Assembly: GCF_900101165.1 (NCBI RefSeq)
Contig: NZ_FNFK01000009.1
Coordinates: forward strand, 1 to 58,884
Origin: Alkalibacterium thalassium
GTDB lineage: Bacteria; Bacillota; Bacilli; Lactobacillales; Carnobacteriaceae_A
DNA length: 58,884 nt
Direction: 5' to 3'
Numbering within the stretch: the stretch's first letter is position 1; each line of letters opens with the position of its first letter. Positions 41,870 through 50,290 of this stretch are shown one piece after another. Position numbers and translations under genes: made by a program. The notes beneath the pieces are model-generated. The model did no database searches and was not told the DNA's origin. It saw only the letters and a list, made by a program, of their open reading frames with translations.

Positions 41870-42616
41870 ATGAAACTGACGATCAGAAAACGAACCCTTG
41901 GAACTATCCCTCTGCTGGAAGTGGTGCAGAAAGAAAATAGAAACGAGCTACTCCCTCTGATAGTTTATTACCACGGCTGGCAGTCATCTAAGGAGCTGGT
42001 GCTTACCCAAGGTAGGAAGCTGGCACAGGCCGGTTTTCGCGTTCTTCTACCGGATGCAGCCAATCACGGGGACCGTTACCAGGAAATGACCCGTATTCCT
42101 TCGCTGACTTTTTGGCAGAGCATCCATACCAATCTGTTTGAATATGGTTTTATTGTCAATCACTTCAGAAAGCTCGGCCTGGCTGACGACCGTATTGGCG
42201 TAGGCGGGGTATCCATGGGTGGATTCACTACCTGTGCTCTCCTGACACATAATCCGGAAATCAAAGCTGCAGCCTGTGTCATGGGCTCTCCGAAACCGGT
42301 CGCTTATCGTGACAGAATACTGAAACGGGCAAAAGAAATGAATCGGTTTTATCCTCATGATTATGAATCGCTTCTTTCCTGGATCCCTTCGTACGATTTG
42401 TCTCTGAGGCCTGAAACACTGGCCGGACGCCCTCTTCTGTTCTGGCACGGCACGCAGGACCGCATCGTTCCTTACGAAGATACGGCGGCCTTTATTAAGG
42501 AAAATCAGATTCCAAATGTCAGGTTCATTGAAGAGGGCGAGAAGCACCTAGTCAAAGGCCCGACAATGGATGAAATCACTTCATTTTTTGTCAGGGAAAT
42601 GACCAGCCAGTCCTGA
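41870..42616 (+). CDS. Alpha/beta hydrolase (YitV-like)
   Basis: 248 residues. The oxyanion-hole segment VYYHGWQSSKE is near 32-42, the nucleophile Ser is in GGVSMGGF near 108-115, the acid is in WHGTQDRIVP near 197-206, and the His is in EEGEKHLVKG near 225. It resembles the prolyl-oligopeptidase-related esterases such as B. subtilis YitV. The substrate is unknown. It probably forms an operon with the acetyltransferase upstream and ends in a strong terminator. Confidence 0.85.
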   Translation: MKLTIRKRTLGTIPLLEVVQKENRNELLPLIVYYHGWQSSKELVLTQGRKLAQAGFRVLLPDAANHGDRYQEMTRIPSLTFWQSIHTNLFEYGFIVNHFRKLGLADDRIGVGGVSMGGFTTCALLTHNPEIKAAACVMGSPKPVAYRDRILKRAKEMNRFYPHDYESLLSWIPSYDLSLRPETLAGRPLLFWHGTQDRIVPYEDTAAFIKENQIPNVRFIEEGEKHLVKGPTMDEITSFFVREMTSQS

Positions 42617-42632
42617 AAATCTGAATAATAGA

Positions 42633-42688
42633 AGACACCTCTGCTTCCCGACCAGTGTAGTAACTGAACGGGACAGCAGAGGTGTCTT
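42633..42688. terminator. Bidirectional terminator
   Basis: AAGACACCTCTGCT (42633-42646) and AGCAGAGGTGTCTT (42675-42688) form a perfect 14-bp stem with T beyond it, between convergent genes. Confidence 0.88.
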
Positions 42689-42706
42689 TTAAAAAAACTG
42701 TTTGTA

Positions 42707-43099
42707 TTAAAAGGCTGTCAGTTCCCACACGATGTGGTCGCCTTCTTCGGGAACGAAGCCCGAAGCACCTACATTGACAGTTTCCTCGTTAACTTCATAT
42801 ATCCAGTAAAGATTTTCTTCAGGAATCTGGTCTATGCCCTCGATAGACTCAATAAAGCCATCATCAGTCACAATCAGATCGTAGTGCTGACTCATGATAT
42901 CGAGTAGTGTAGAATCGTCAGTGACATCGAGAGCATCATCGGCAATGATTTCATTGTCAACTACTAGAGTCAGTTGAATTTCTTTATCCAGATCAGCGGT
43001 TGTCGGGTTATTGGATGCAAGTCCTGAATACCATAGTCCTAGAACTAGCAGGATAACAAAAACGGACACACCGATAAGGTATTTCTCTTTTTTATTCAT
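42707..43099 (-). CDS. DUF4430 surface protein
   Basis: 130 residues with one N-terminal hydrophobic anchor (about 7-28) and an extracellular domain of the DUF4430 type, recognised by ESIEGIDQIPEENLYWIYEVNEE near 81-103 and the YxVxxGDxIxW-like ending EGDHIVWEL. The family is related to the intrinsic-factor/transcobalamin C-terminal domain and is often next to ECF transporters. Here its ATG directly abuts the stop of the ECF S-component gene upstream, so the two are almost certainly co-translated. Confidence 0.82.
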   Translation of the reverse strand: MNKKEKYLIGVSVFVILLVLGLWYSGLASNNPTTADLDKEIQLTLVVDNEIIADDALDVTDDSTLLDIMSQHYDLIVTDDGFIESIEGIDQIPEENLYWIYEVNEETVNVGASGFVPEEGDHIVWELTAF

Positions 43100-43672
43100 T
43101 CATTTCTCCTTTTTTTGAGTGGACCGTTTCTCAAGAGCTGAGGCATCCGCCATTTTAAAGACTCTCATACATGCCGGGTAAAGGATGGGGAAGAAGACCG
43201 AATTTCCTGCAGCATGAAGCAGATCATACCCTAGGCCGGAAAGATAATAAGGCATAAGAATGTTCCAGCCGATAATCGGGGCCTGTATGACTGACACCAC
43301 GAGGCCATATAAAATGCCTAGAAAGGCCACGTAGATCTGCAAATAGATGAGTGGTGTGTTCCGATGACTGTCTTTAAACATATGAGAAAGCAAAATAAGT
43401 GCAGCAAACCCACCGATTTGAGCCACCGTCCATGGGCCCATACCCAGATACAGGTTCGTGATGAGTACGGAAAGCAGTGCGACCGTCAGCCCCATCTTCC
43501 AGCCATAATAAAAAGTGATACATATCAGAAGAACAGTCATCGGCTGAACATTTGGAATAAATGAAAAAGTCAGTCTGCCCACAGAAACTAGACTGGTCAG
43601 TAAGGCTATCCTTGTCAGAGCATACGTTCTTCCAGAAGCCGAAGACCTGTTAAATTTTGACTGTCCAGTCAT
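43100..43672 (-). CDS. ECF transporter S component
   Basis: 190-residue membrane protein with about six hydrophobic helices, LTRIALLTSLVSVGRLTFSFIPNVQP near its N-terminus (residues 19-44) being typical for vitamin-binding S components. These proteins bind a vitamin or cofactor and recruit a shared EcfAA'T energising module, which is not in this window. The DUF4430 partner suggests a cobalamin-like or other corrinoid/vitamin ligand, but no cobalamin riboswitch is evident upstream. AGGAGG precedes the ATG. On the minus strand TTGTCT-N17-TATGAT in the 43740-43785 region may be the promoter. Confidence 0.83.
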   Translation of the reverse strand: MTGQSKFNRSSASGRTYALTRIALLTSLVSVGRLTFSFIPNVQPMTVLLICITFYYGWKMGLTVALLSVLITNLYLGMGPWTVAQIGGFAALILLSHMFKDSHRNTPLIYLQIYVAFLGILYGLVVSVIQAPIIGWNILMPYYLSGLGYDLLHAAGNSVFFPILYPACMRVFKMADASALEKRSTQKKEK

Positions 43673-43788
43673 ACGACATCCTCCTCAAGAGTCAGTAATG
43701 GCTTCAACTAAAACATTCATCTCAGATCCACTTTGTGACGTACTGTTTTCTATCATACAAAAGAATACACTGAAAGACAATGAGGAAA

Positions 43789-43825
43789 ACGCACCCCCTG
43801 AGCATAAGAAAGGGACGCGCTATTT
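43789..43825 (-). terminator. Possible terminator of the AKR relic
   Basis: On the minus strand GCGCGTCCCT and AGGGGGTGCGT can pair with several G-T pairs and are followed by TTTT, just downstream of the AKR relic's stop codon. Confidence 0.45.
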
Positions 43826-43836
43826 TTATCGAAGAA

Positions 43837-44057
43837 TCAGTATGCACCACGGATGTAGTCATGAACATTATCCCAGTAGAATGTGCTCAGTTTATCCAGA
43901 ATTGGGAAGAGATCTGTATTTTTGAGCACGTCCAGAGGGGCACAATGAATCTGGTACAGATCGATCTGCTCTTTGTTCAGATGTCTCAGACTGTTTTCCA
44001 GGTAGCTTCTGACCAGTTCTTTAGAATAGTTGGACGGGTCATTGATGATTAACTTTT
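43837..44057 (-). pseudogene. 3'-part relic of an aldo/keto reductase gene
   Basis: On the minus strand an open frame without a start codon encodes about 73 residues ending at a TGA (43839-43837). It contains NYSKELVRSYLENSLRHLN, then EQIDLYQIHCAPLDVL and FPILDKL, which match the central AKR strand-helix unit (SLxRLxxDYIDLYQIH, then EALDxLK). Nothing upstream or downstream continues the fold, and the sequence turns into FYWDNVHDYIRGAY before the stop. It is therefore an isolated fragment of an AKR of a different type from the relic at 21071. The plus-strand ORFs here are shadows. Confidence 0.75.
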
Positions 44058-44160
44058 AGTAAGTAAACAGATGGGCCTGTTCTCGAAAAGCTGACAAATG
44101 TTCCCATTTCTGGTAAAATAGACTGGACATTTATGAGGATTGAAAGGAGTGAAGGGGAAC

Positions 44161-44415
44161 ATGAAAGAGAATTATATCGATTTTTACAGAGGGAAAGACG
44201 AAGAGGCTTTTCTAAGTGCCTGGGAAGCCGAGCACGGAAAGCTGTCTGACGAGGCGATCGATGACCTGTACGCAGAAATTGCCGATGCTGTTGACGAAGC
44301 AGTGAAGAACGGGACGCATGAACTGGGGGAGTCCTTCAGTTATAAGAACGTAAAAGTCGGACGATCAGACTTCAATACGTTCCATTCGCTTTATATTTTT
44401 GAAGAGTCCAACTAA
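44161..44415 (+). CDS. Small acidic protein of unknown function
   Basis: 84 residues from ATG 44161, three bases after a GAAGGGG ribosome-binding stretch; a TTG at 44140 in the same frame is less likely. The protein is strongly acidic and mostly helical (SAWEAEHGKLSDEAIDDLYAEI), without signal peptide or membrane helix. No family is recognised. It ends 31 bases before the uvrC start and is probably co-transcribed with it. Confidence 0.65.
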   Translation: MKENYIDFYRGKDEEAFLSAWEAEHGKLSDEAIDDLYAEIADAVDEAVKNGTHELGESFSYKNVKVGRSDFNTFHSLYIFEESN

Positions 44416-44446
44416 TTTAATCAACTGAAAGAAGGGGGGTGCTTTT

Positions 44447-46237
44447 TTGACTACGGAAATCATCGAACATAAACTACAGCTGCTGACTGATCTGCCAGGC
44501 TGTTATATCATGAAAAACAGCAATGACGAGATCATTTACATCGGGAAGGCCAAGAATCTGAGAAACAGGGTCCGGTCTTATTTCAGAGGCGAACATACGG
44601 GAAAGACCAAACGTCTGGTAGAAGATATAGTAGATTTTGAAACGATCGTGACCGGCTCAGACAAGGAAGCCCTGCTTCTTGAGGTCACCTTGATTCAGAA
44701 ACATCAGCCTAAGTATAATATCCGGCTGAAAAGAGGGACCAGTTATCCTTATCTTAAAATAACTAATGAACGGGATCCTCAGCTGGTGATAAGTTCAGAA
44801 GTTGAACAGGATGGGGGCTATTATTTTGGACCTTACCCTGATGTCTGGGCGGCTTCCGAAACAAAGCAGCTGATCCAGAAAATCTATCCATTGAGAAAAT
44901 GCAACGGTCATCAGAAACGGGCTTGTCTCTATTATCATATCGGCCAATGCATCGGACCTTGCGATCATGAGGTCTCGAAAGAAGAATATGATGCTCAGAT
45001 CGCCCGGATCAAGTCATTTCTGAATGGAAATGTCACAGATATCAAGCGGGATCTGAAAGATAAAATGCAGGAAGCGGCTGAAGAGATGAACTACGAGCGT
45101 GCTGCCGAGTTCAGAGATCAGATATCCTACATTGAACGGACCGTTGAAAAACAGTCCATTATATCAAACAATTTCACGCCGCGTGACTTTTTCAATTATT
45201 ACATGGACAAAGGCTGGATTTCTATCCAGGTCTTTTTTGTGCGCCAGGCTACACTCATAAAGCGGGAAGCCACGATGTTCCCGATTTATGACACCCCAGA
45301 AGAAGAGCTGATGAGTTTCATGCTGCAGTACTATCAGGATAAAAACAACCAGAAACCTAAGGAAATTTATGTCCCTGAGACAGTCGATCAGGCACTTCTG
45401 GAAGATACGCTCGATACGAAAGTTCTAGTGCCTAGAAAAGGCCGGAAAAAAGAACTGCTTGAGCTGACCGGGAAGAACAGCGAGCTGGCTCTGAAAGAAA
45501 AGTTCCGTCTGATAGAAATGAAAGAACGCAAGACGACCGGAGCCATTGAGGAACTGTCCAAGGCGATGGGGCTTCCTTACATCGAACGGATCGAAGCGTT
45601 CGACCACTCGAATATTCAGGGATCCAATCCGGTTTCCGCCATGGTCTCTTTTAAAGACGGGAGCCCGGACAAAACTAATTACCGGAAGTATAAGATAAAA
45701 ACGGTCGTCGGGAGCAACGAGTATGCGACGACGCAGGAAGTTATCCGGCGCCGCTACAGCCGGCTGCTGAAAGAAAAGAAACCTCTGCCGGATCTGATCA
45801 TGATGGATGGAGGAAAGATTCAGGTAAATGCAGCCAGGGATGTGCTTCAAAATGAACTGTCGCTCATGATTCCTGTCGCCGGCATGGTCAAGGACAATAA
45901 GCACCGGACAGCCGGACTTATTTTTGGAGATGAACTGGAACCGGTGATTCTCGATCCAAGGAGCCAGGCTTTTCACCTTGTTCAGCGTGTGCAGGAAGAG
46001 GTCCACAGATTTGCCGTTACCTTCCACCGAAATGTGAGGAGCAAGAACAGCTTTACCAGTCAGCTGGATGACATCGAGGGCGTGGGTCCGAAAACCCGTA
46101 CGAAAGTCCTGCGTCATTTCAAGTCAATGAAACGCCTGCGTGAGGCAGAACTTGAAGAGCTGACTAAGTTGGGGATTTCAAAACCAGTCGCTGAACGGAT
46201 AAAGCAGACACTTGAAAATTCAGCTTCAAAAACATAA
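44447..46237 (+). CDS. uvrC: Excinuclease ABC subunit C
   Basis: 596 residues, full length. The GIY-YIG nuclease domain occupies about 14-95 with GCYIMKN and IIYIGKAKNL, a UVR motif lies near 195-230 (the EEMNYERAAEFRDQI helix), the RNase H-like 5' nuclease domain spans about 370-540 with DHSNIQGSNPV, and helix-hairpin-helix motifs (IEGVGPKTRTKVL) end the protein. UvrC makes both cuts beside DNA lesions with UvrAB. The start is TTG at 44447 after a GAAGGGGGG site; the first ATG would remove part of the nuclease domain. Confidence 0.95.
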   Translation: MTTEIIEHKLQLLTDLPGCYIMKNSNDEIIYIGKAKNLRNRVRSYFRGEHTGKTKRLVEDIVDFETIVTGSDKEALLLEVTLIQKHQPKYNIRLKRGTSYPYLKITNERDPQLVISSEVEQDGGYYFGPYPDVWAASETKQLIQKIYPLRKCNGHQKRACLYYHIGQCIGPCDHEVSKEEYDAQIARIKSFLNGNVTDIKRDLKDKMQEAAEEMNYERAAEFRDQISYIERTVEKQSIISNNFTPRDFFNYYMDKGWISIQVFFVRQATLIKREATMFPIYDTPEEELMSFMLQYYQDKNNQKPKEIYVPETVDQALLEDTLDTKVLVPRKGRKKELLELTGKNSELALKEKFRLIEMKERKTTGAIEELSKAMGLPYIERIEAFDHSNIQGSNPVSAMVSFKDGSPDKTNYRKYKIKTVVGSNEYATTQEVIRRRYSRLLKEKKPLPDLIMMDGGKIQVNAARDVLQNELSLMIPVAGMVKDNKHRTAGLIFGDELEPVILDPRSQAFHLVQRVQEEVHRFAVTFHRNVRSKNSFTSQLDDIEGVGPKTRTKVLRHFKSMKRLREAELEELTKLGISKPVAERIKQTLENSASKT

Positions 46238-46252
46238 TTGAGGAGTTTTAAT

Positions 46253-46810
46253 ATGATCAGAGAAGCATCCCGTCAAGATGCGGAAGCAATCGTTGATTTA
46301 TTTAAAGTGATTCTGACAGATATGGAACTGCCGATCATGGCTCAAGTAACTTGGGATGATCTGCGGCCTGCAATGGTTCATGCTGTTCGAAGTGAATCGT
46401 TTATTCAAGGGTACAAAAATGTCCTTTTAAAAGAGATCGATGGAGAAATAGCCGGTTTCTGCTTTTCCTACCCAGGGGGAAGTGCCCATCAGTATGATCA
46501 GCTGTCAGACTTGATATCGGCCTACAACCTCCCTCCTTTTGAAACATTTATCGAAGGTGAGACTTTCGAAGGCGAATGGTATCTTGATTCCATCGTAACG
46601 AAGGATACGTTCAGAGGAAAAGGAATAGGTAAAGAACTGATGCAGGCGGTTTATGACAAAGCGAAATCAGAAGGCTTTACAGTGGTCGGACTCAATGTCG
46701 ACCATGATAATCCCCGGGCTCTGAAGCTTTACGAAGCACAAGGCTTTCAGAAGGTAAAGGAAGTCATGATTGCCGGCCATCATTACGATCATATGCAGAA
46801 GAAGGTATAG
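46253..46810 (+). CDS. GNAT-family N-acetyltransferase
   Basis: 185 residues from ATG 46253, with TGAGGAG seven bases ahead; a TTG five codons earlier is less suitable. Motif A for acetyl-CoA is TKDTFRGKGIGKELMQ near 119-134, followed by GLNVDHDNPRALKLYEAQGF near 148-167, a typical Rim-like motif B. The acceptor is unknown. It follows uvrC with a 15-base gap and ends in a strong terminator, so it probably shares the uvrC transcript. Confidence 0.87.
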   Translation: MIREASRQDAEAIVDLFKVILTDMELPIMAQVTWDDLRPAMVHAVRSESFIQGYKNVLLKEIDGEIAGFCFSYPGGSAHQYDQLSDLISAYNLPPFETFIEGETFEGEWYLDSIVTKDTFRGKGIGKELMQAVYDKAKSEGFTVVGLNVDHDNPRALKLYEAQGFQKVKEVMIAGHHYDHMQKKV

Positions 46811-46880
46811 ACAGAAATACTGGTATAATTGTGAACTGACCGAGTGATCAGTTGCAAAGTGGACAGGACTGATATTTAAA

Positions 46881-46923
46881 AATAAGCCCGAAGACTGGGA
46901 TAAATGCAGTCTTCGGGCTTATT
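46881..46923. terminator. Bidirectional terminator
   Basis: AATAAGCCCGAAGACT (46881-46896) and AGTCTTCGGGCTTATT (46908-46923) form a perfect 16-bp stem between convergent genes. Confidence 0.88.
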
Positions 46924-46935
46924 ATAATTTTGGAG

Positions 46936-47511
46936 TCACTTGTTTGACCAGAGCAGTCTTTTTACTCTCAGCCAGACCGGCTGCATGAAACTGAGACTGT
47001 ATTTCTGCTGCTTCATATCATTCCAGACAGTGGATTTATTCTGACCGTAGTGATCCAGCAGCTGAGAAATGAGACAGGCTACAGGTGCAATTTTCTCATT
47101 CTGAAAATCGAGGATATAAAATTCTCCAGTGAATGACACGCATTTTTCGATAGATAGAATCTGCTTTCCGAATCGTTTGACGGAGAAAATTTGTTTATCG
47201 TAATCACCGGTGATAATCCAGTTGAGTCGTGTAACTGTAAAGTATGGGTGAGCCATTCCACGAAGACCTTGACGTTTCTTTATTGTTCCGATTTTCTTTC
47301 CATCCTGAAACAGACGGAACTTAGGAAAAACAGAGAGCTTGACTTGTCTGGCTTCTACGATTCGTTTTCCGTCCATAGAGTAGACAGTCAGACTGTCTCC
47401 GAGTCTGCCCCATTTTCCGACAATCAGGTATATTTTTTCACCTGCAGTATCTTTTACGATCATCCGGTCCTGCAAGGTCTGGTATTCCTTGTTGACAAAT
47501 AGCCGAACCAT
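46936..47511 (-). CDS. LURP-one-related/tubby-like (YxjI-type) protein
   Basis: 191 residues starting at MVRLFVNKEY, preceded by AGAGGTGA. The repeating beta-strand pattern with KIYLIVGKWGRLGDSLTVYSMDG near 27-49 and a KIGTIKKRQGL strand near 77-87 fits the LURP-one/tubby-like beta-barrel fold, known in Firmicutes as YxjI-like proteins of unknown role. No signal peptide. It is a single-gene unit. Confidence 0.75.
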   Translation of the reverse strand: MVRLFVNKEYQTLQDRMIVKDTAGEKIYLIVGKWGRLGDSLTVYSMDGKRIVEARQVKLSVFPKFRLFQDGKKIGTIKKRQGLRGMAHPYFTVTRLNWIITGDYDKQIFSVKRFGKQILSIEKCVSFTGEFYILDFQNEKIAPVACLISQLLDHYGQNKSTVWNDMKQQKYSLSFMQPVWLRVKRLLWSNK

Positions 47512-47653
47512 TTCTATCACCTCTAGTTCGTCAAACGTGTACCGTGCTTTTATTTATTATACCACTATTACATAAGATAGAAAAAAAGAAAAACTTCACG
47601 TGCTGTTCAGTTTAAAAATGAAAAAGAGTGCCTCAAAAAGACACTCTCGAGAA

Positions 47654-47818
47654 TTACCGGTGGCGTGCTTCAGTCACAGCTGTCAGATCGTTGAGCGCTT
47701 TGACTACCGCATCGAGCTTACTTTCCATGCGGTGAAGCAGCACTAGTGAAATGAAGATAGGAAATCCTACATTAGCAATCATGTCGATCATCGCCGGAAA
47801 CCAGTCAGTCCCAGACAT
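47654..47818 (-). CDS. YvrJ-family small membrane protein
   Basis: 54 residues from the ATG preceded by AGGAGG nine bases upstream; an ATG eight codons earlier overlaps that site. One hydrophobic helix (about residues 11-30) is followed by a charged amphipathic helix with HRMESKLDAVVKALNDLT. This length and pattern fit the YvrJ family, small single-pass proteins of unknown function. No neighbour suggests a role. Confidence 0.75.
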   Translation of the reverse strand: MSGTDWFPAMIDMIANVGFPIFISLVLLHRMESKLDAVVKALNDLTAVTEARHR

Positions 47819-47892
47819 AACAGTCAGCCTCCTTTCTTCCATATATAGGTAATAACGGAGAAAAGGGCTGAACTGTAACCCGTTTGAAAGGA

Positions 47893-48717
47893 TTAAATAT
47901 CCGACTGTCTGTTCAGTCTGTAGCCGCTGTGAAAAACTGGGCCAACATACTCATTGAAGGCAAAGCCTGCCTGCATCGCTTCTGTCACAAAGTGTTTAGC
48001 TTTTCTGACCGCTTCGACAGGATCCAGTCCTTTTGCAAGACCAGCTGTGATGGCTGCGGCAAATGTACAGCCGGCTCCGTGACTGTTTGCAGAAGGGATT
48101 TTTCTTGCAGTCAAAGTAGTAAAGGATTCGCCGTCGAAGATCAGGTCAACAGCCTCTTCTCCTTCAAGGGCTTTTCCACCTTTGATTACGACCAGTTTGG
48201 CCCCTTTGTCGTAAATGATTTGAGCGGCTTCTTTCATATCGTCCAGTGAATGCAGAAGACCGAGTTCTGACAGCTGTCCTGCTTCAAAGAGGTTCGGAGT
48301 AATGATGCTGGCGAGAGGCACCAGGTACTCCTTGAGGGCGGTCACATTTTCTGGATTCAGCACGTCAGACTCCCCTTTGCAGACCATGACCGGGTCAACG
48401 ATCAGCGGTGTTTCTGGATGCTCTTTTAGCATATCTGCAATGACTCGGGTTACTTCTGGATTAGGAAGCATTCCTGTTTTGGCGGCCGCAATAGCCGGTC
48501 CTGCAAAAGCAGTGGTCAACTGATCTTTTACAATCTGAGCGTTTATCGGTGTGACACTGTGACTCCAGCTGTTATCTGGATCCATTGTAGCGATTACTGT
48601 CAGTGCAGCAATCCCGTAAGTACCATATTCGGCAAAGGTTTTTAGGTCTGCAGCAATTCCAGCTCCTCCGCTGGCATCATTTCCGGCTATCGTTAGTGTA
48701 AGTTTTGGTTCAGACAT
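47893..48717 (-). CDS. pdxK: Pyridoxal/pyridoxine kinase, PdxK of the ThiD-like type
   Basis: 274 residues of the ribokinase-like fold. TIAGNDASGGAGIAADLKTF is at 9-28, the DPVMVCKG block near 106-113 matches the B. subtilis/S. aureus PdxK form, TPNLFEAGQLSGL-like TPNLFEAGQLS is near 139-149, and the anion hole with catalytic Asp-equivalent is NSHGAGCTFAAA near 213-224 (Cys replaces the Asp of classical kinases, as in that PdxK group). It phosphorylates B6 vitamers, possibly hydroxymethylpyrimidine as well. TGGAGGG precedes the ATG. Single gene. Confidence 0.85.
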   Translation of the reverse strand: MSEPKLTLTIAGNDASGGAGIAADLKTFAEYGTYGIAALTVIATMDPDNSWSHSVTPINAQIVKDQLTTAFAGPAIAAAKTGMLPNPEVTRVIADMLKEHPETPLIVDPVMVCKGESDVLNPENVTALKEYLVPLASIITPNLFEAGQLSELGLLHSLDDMKEAAQIIYDKGAKLVVIKGGKALEGEEAVDLIFDGESFTTLTARKIPSANSHGAGCTFAAAITAGLAKGLDPVEAVRKAKHFVTEAMQAGFAFNEYVGPVFHSGYRLNRQSDI

Positions 48718-48850
48718 AGTAGTCCCTCCATTTTTTATCTATCGTGAGTCAGATGAATATGTTGCGTTTCAGTGGTACACTCCTAGTATAATAGGATAAA
48801 GGTACTCGAGTAAAGGATAATGGCAGCGAAAAGAAGGAGTGACATGATAC

Positions 48851-49585
48851 ATGGACAAAGGGAGTATCAGAAAAGCAGCGGAATGGGTGAGTAGCAGTAA
48901 GTCCATAGCTGTAATCACTGGAGCAGGAGTGTCTACAGAAAGCGGTATACCGGATTTTCGTTCAAGCGGGGGATTATACAATAGGCAGACGAATCTGACT
49001 ACTCCTCTCGAAGAAGTTCTGAGTCATCATTTTTTTGAACAGGAACCCGCTCAATTTTATACATTTTATAGAAAGAATCTCCTGAGAAGAGAAGCGCAGC
49101 CCAATCCGGGGCATGTCTTTCTGGCTGATCTTGAGAAGATTGGGAAAAAAATAACGGTCATCACACAGAATATTGACAGCCTTCATCAGAAAGCTGGAAG
49201 CAGTAAGGTCATTGAACTGCATGGGAGTACTGCTCGGGTAGTGTCCCGGAATGGAACGGTTTATTCTTGTGAGGATGCCGTTGAAACGGAGACAGCCATG
49301 TATGTCGGCAGGGAATGGGTCAGGCCGGATGTCACGCTATACGATGAGATGCTTGATCCCGAAGCGATCCGTCAAAGCATTAAGGCCATCGGTCAGTCAG
49401 ATGTCCTACTGGTTCTGGGAACGAGTCTGAGCGTGTATCCCGCTGCCGGATTCGTGTATGATTTTAATGGGGATAAAAGCATTCTGGTCAATAAAGGAAG
49501 GACCGGGCTTTCTTATCCATTCGGGCTGAGTTTTAAGACATCAATCAGTCAATGGGCAGAAGCAGTAAAGAATGAACTGGCATGA
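48851..49585 (+). CDS. Sir2-family NAD-dependent deacylase without zinc cysteines
   Basis: 244 residues. NAD-binding motifs are complete: GAGVSTESGIPDFRS (24-38), TQNIDSLHQKAG (105-116), catalytic His124 in ELHGS, and LGTSLSVYPAAG near 192-203. Between His124 and RPDVTLYDE (158-166), where sirtuins normally have two CxxC pairs, only Cys140 is present. The zinc ribbon is therefore missing or strongly altered. The family removes acyl groups from lysine or transfers ADP-ribose. The start codon is 11 bases after AAGGAG, a little far. The gene is followed by nudix and thioesterase genes on the same strand. Confidence 0.88.
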   Translation: MDKGSIRKAAEWVSSSKSIAVITGAGVSTESGIPDFRSSGGLYNRQTNLTTPLEEVLSHHFFEQEPAQFYTFYRKNLLRREAQPNPGHVFLADLEKIGKKITVITQNIDSLHQKAGSSKVIELHGSTARVVSRNGTVYSCEDAVETETAMYVGREWVRPDVTLYDEMLDPEAIRQSIKAIGQSDVLLVLGTSLSVYPAAGFVYDFNGDKSILVNKGRTGLSYPFGLSFKTSISQWAEAVKNELA

Positions 49586-49651
49586 ACCGACAGTATTATT
49601 GGCAAAATAGGCCTGAAAGAACAGTCGGAAGTCAGATATGGGGTGTTGGAC

Positions 49652-50290
49652 ATGGAGAACAACAGAATAAGAGATAAAATCAGTCAGTATCGACCAGAAC
49701 CATTAGGCGGACAGAGGCGATTTTCGGTCTTCCTTCCACTCATTGACATCGATGGAGAGACGCATATCTTGTTTGAAAAAAGAAGCCAGACTGTGTCCCA
49801 GCCGGGGGAAACCTCTTTTCCAGGAGGAGCTGTCGAAGAGGGGGAAACATACGAAGAGGCCGCAATTCGAGAGACAGTTGAGGAACTGAATGTGAAAGAG
49901 AGTCAGATCGATATCTATGGAGAAATCGATTATATCGCAACTCATACTCATGTCATTTACTGTTTCGCTGGAGAACTAAAGAACTGTACATTAAAGTCAC
50001 TCCAGCCAAACAAGGAAGTGGAGTCACTGTTCACGATTCCGCTCGACTATTTCCTGACACATCAACCGGAATATCATTATGTGGATCTGATCATGGAACA
50101 TAAGGAGGATTTCCCATTCGAGCTGATATCCAATGGAGATAAGTACAGATGGACCACCAGAAAGCAGGGCATCCCTTTTTATCGGTTGGAAGGTCAGTAC
50201 CTCTGGGGATTCACAGCTCAGTTTACTCATCGATTTATAGATATCATCACAGACCGTCAGACGACTGAAATCAAAGGAGAGCAAATATGA
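49652..50290 (+). CDS. NUDIX hydrolase, CoA-pyrophosphatase type
   Basis: 212 residues from ATG 49652; a TTG three codons earlier is less likely. The Nudix box GGAVEEGETYEEAAIRETVEELNV lies near 60-83 and is preceded by the CoA-specific motif VSQPGETSFPGG (about 50-61). This combination marks NUDT7/CoAse-like enzymes that cut CoA or acyl-CoA to phosphopantetheine and 3',5'-ADP. The next gene encodes an acyl-CoA thioesterase and overlaps by four bases (ATGA), fitting a shared role in acyl-CoA turnover. Confidence 0.88.
   Translation: MENNRIRDKISQYRPEPLGGQRRFSVFLPLIDIDGETHILFEKRSQTVSQPGETSFPGGAVEEGETYEEAAIRETVEELNVKESQIDIYGEIDYIATHTHVIYCFAGELKNCTLKSLQPNKEVESLFTIPLDYFLTHQPEYHYVDLIMEHKEDFPFELISNGDKYRWTTRKQGIPFYRLEGQYLWGFTAQFTHRFIDIITDRQTTEIKGEQI

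Noticed and set aside
43673-43836. Cobalamin or folate riboswitch before the ECF S component
   Set aside because: No B12-box-like GCCACTG or other conserved riboswitch core is visible on the minus strand; only a promoter-like pair is seen.
43698-44052. Plus-strand ORFs of 75 and 90 codons
   Set aside because: They are antisense to the aldo/keto reductase relic and the ECF leader and show no family pattern.
45425-46117. 230-codon minus-strand ORF
   Set aside because: Antisense to uvrC, whose protein is unmistakable; no ribosome-binding site and no recognised family.
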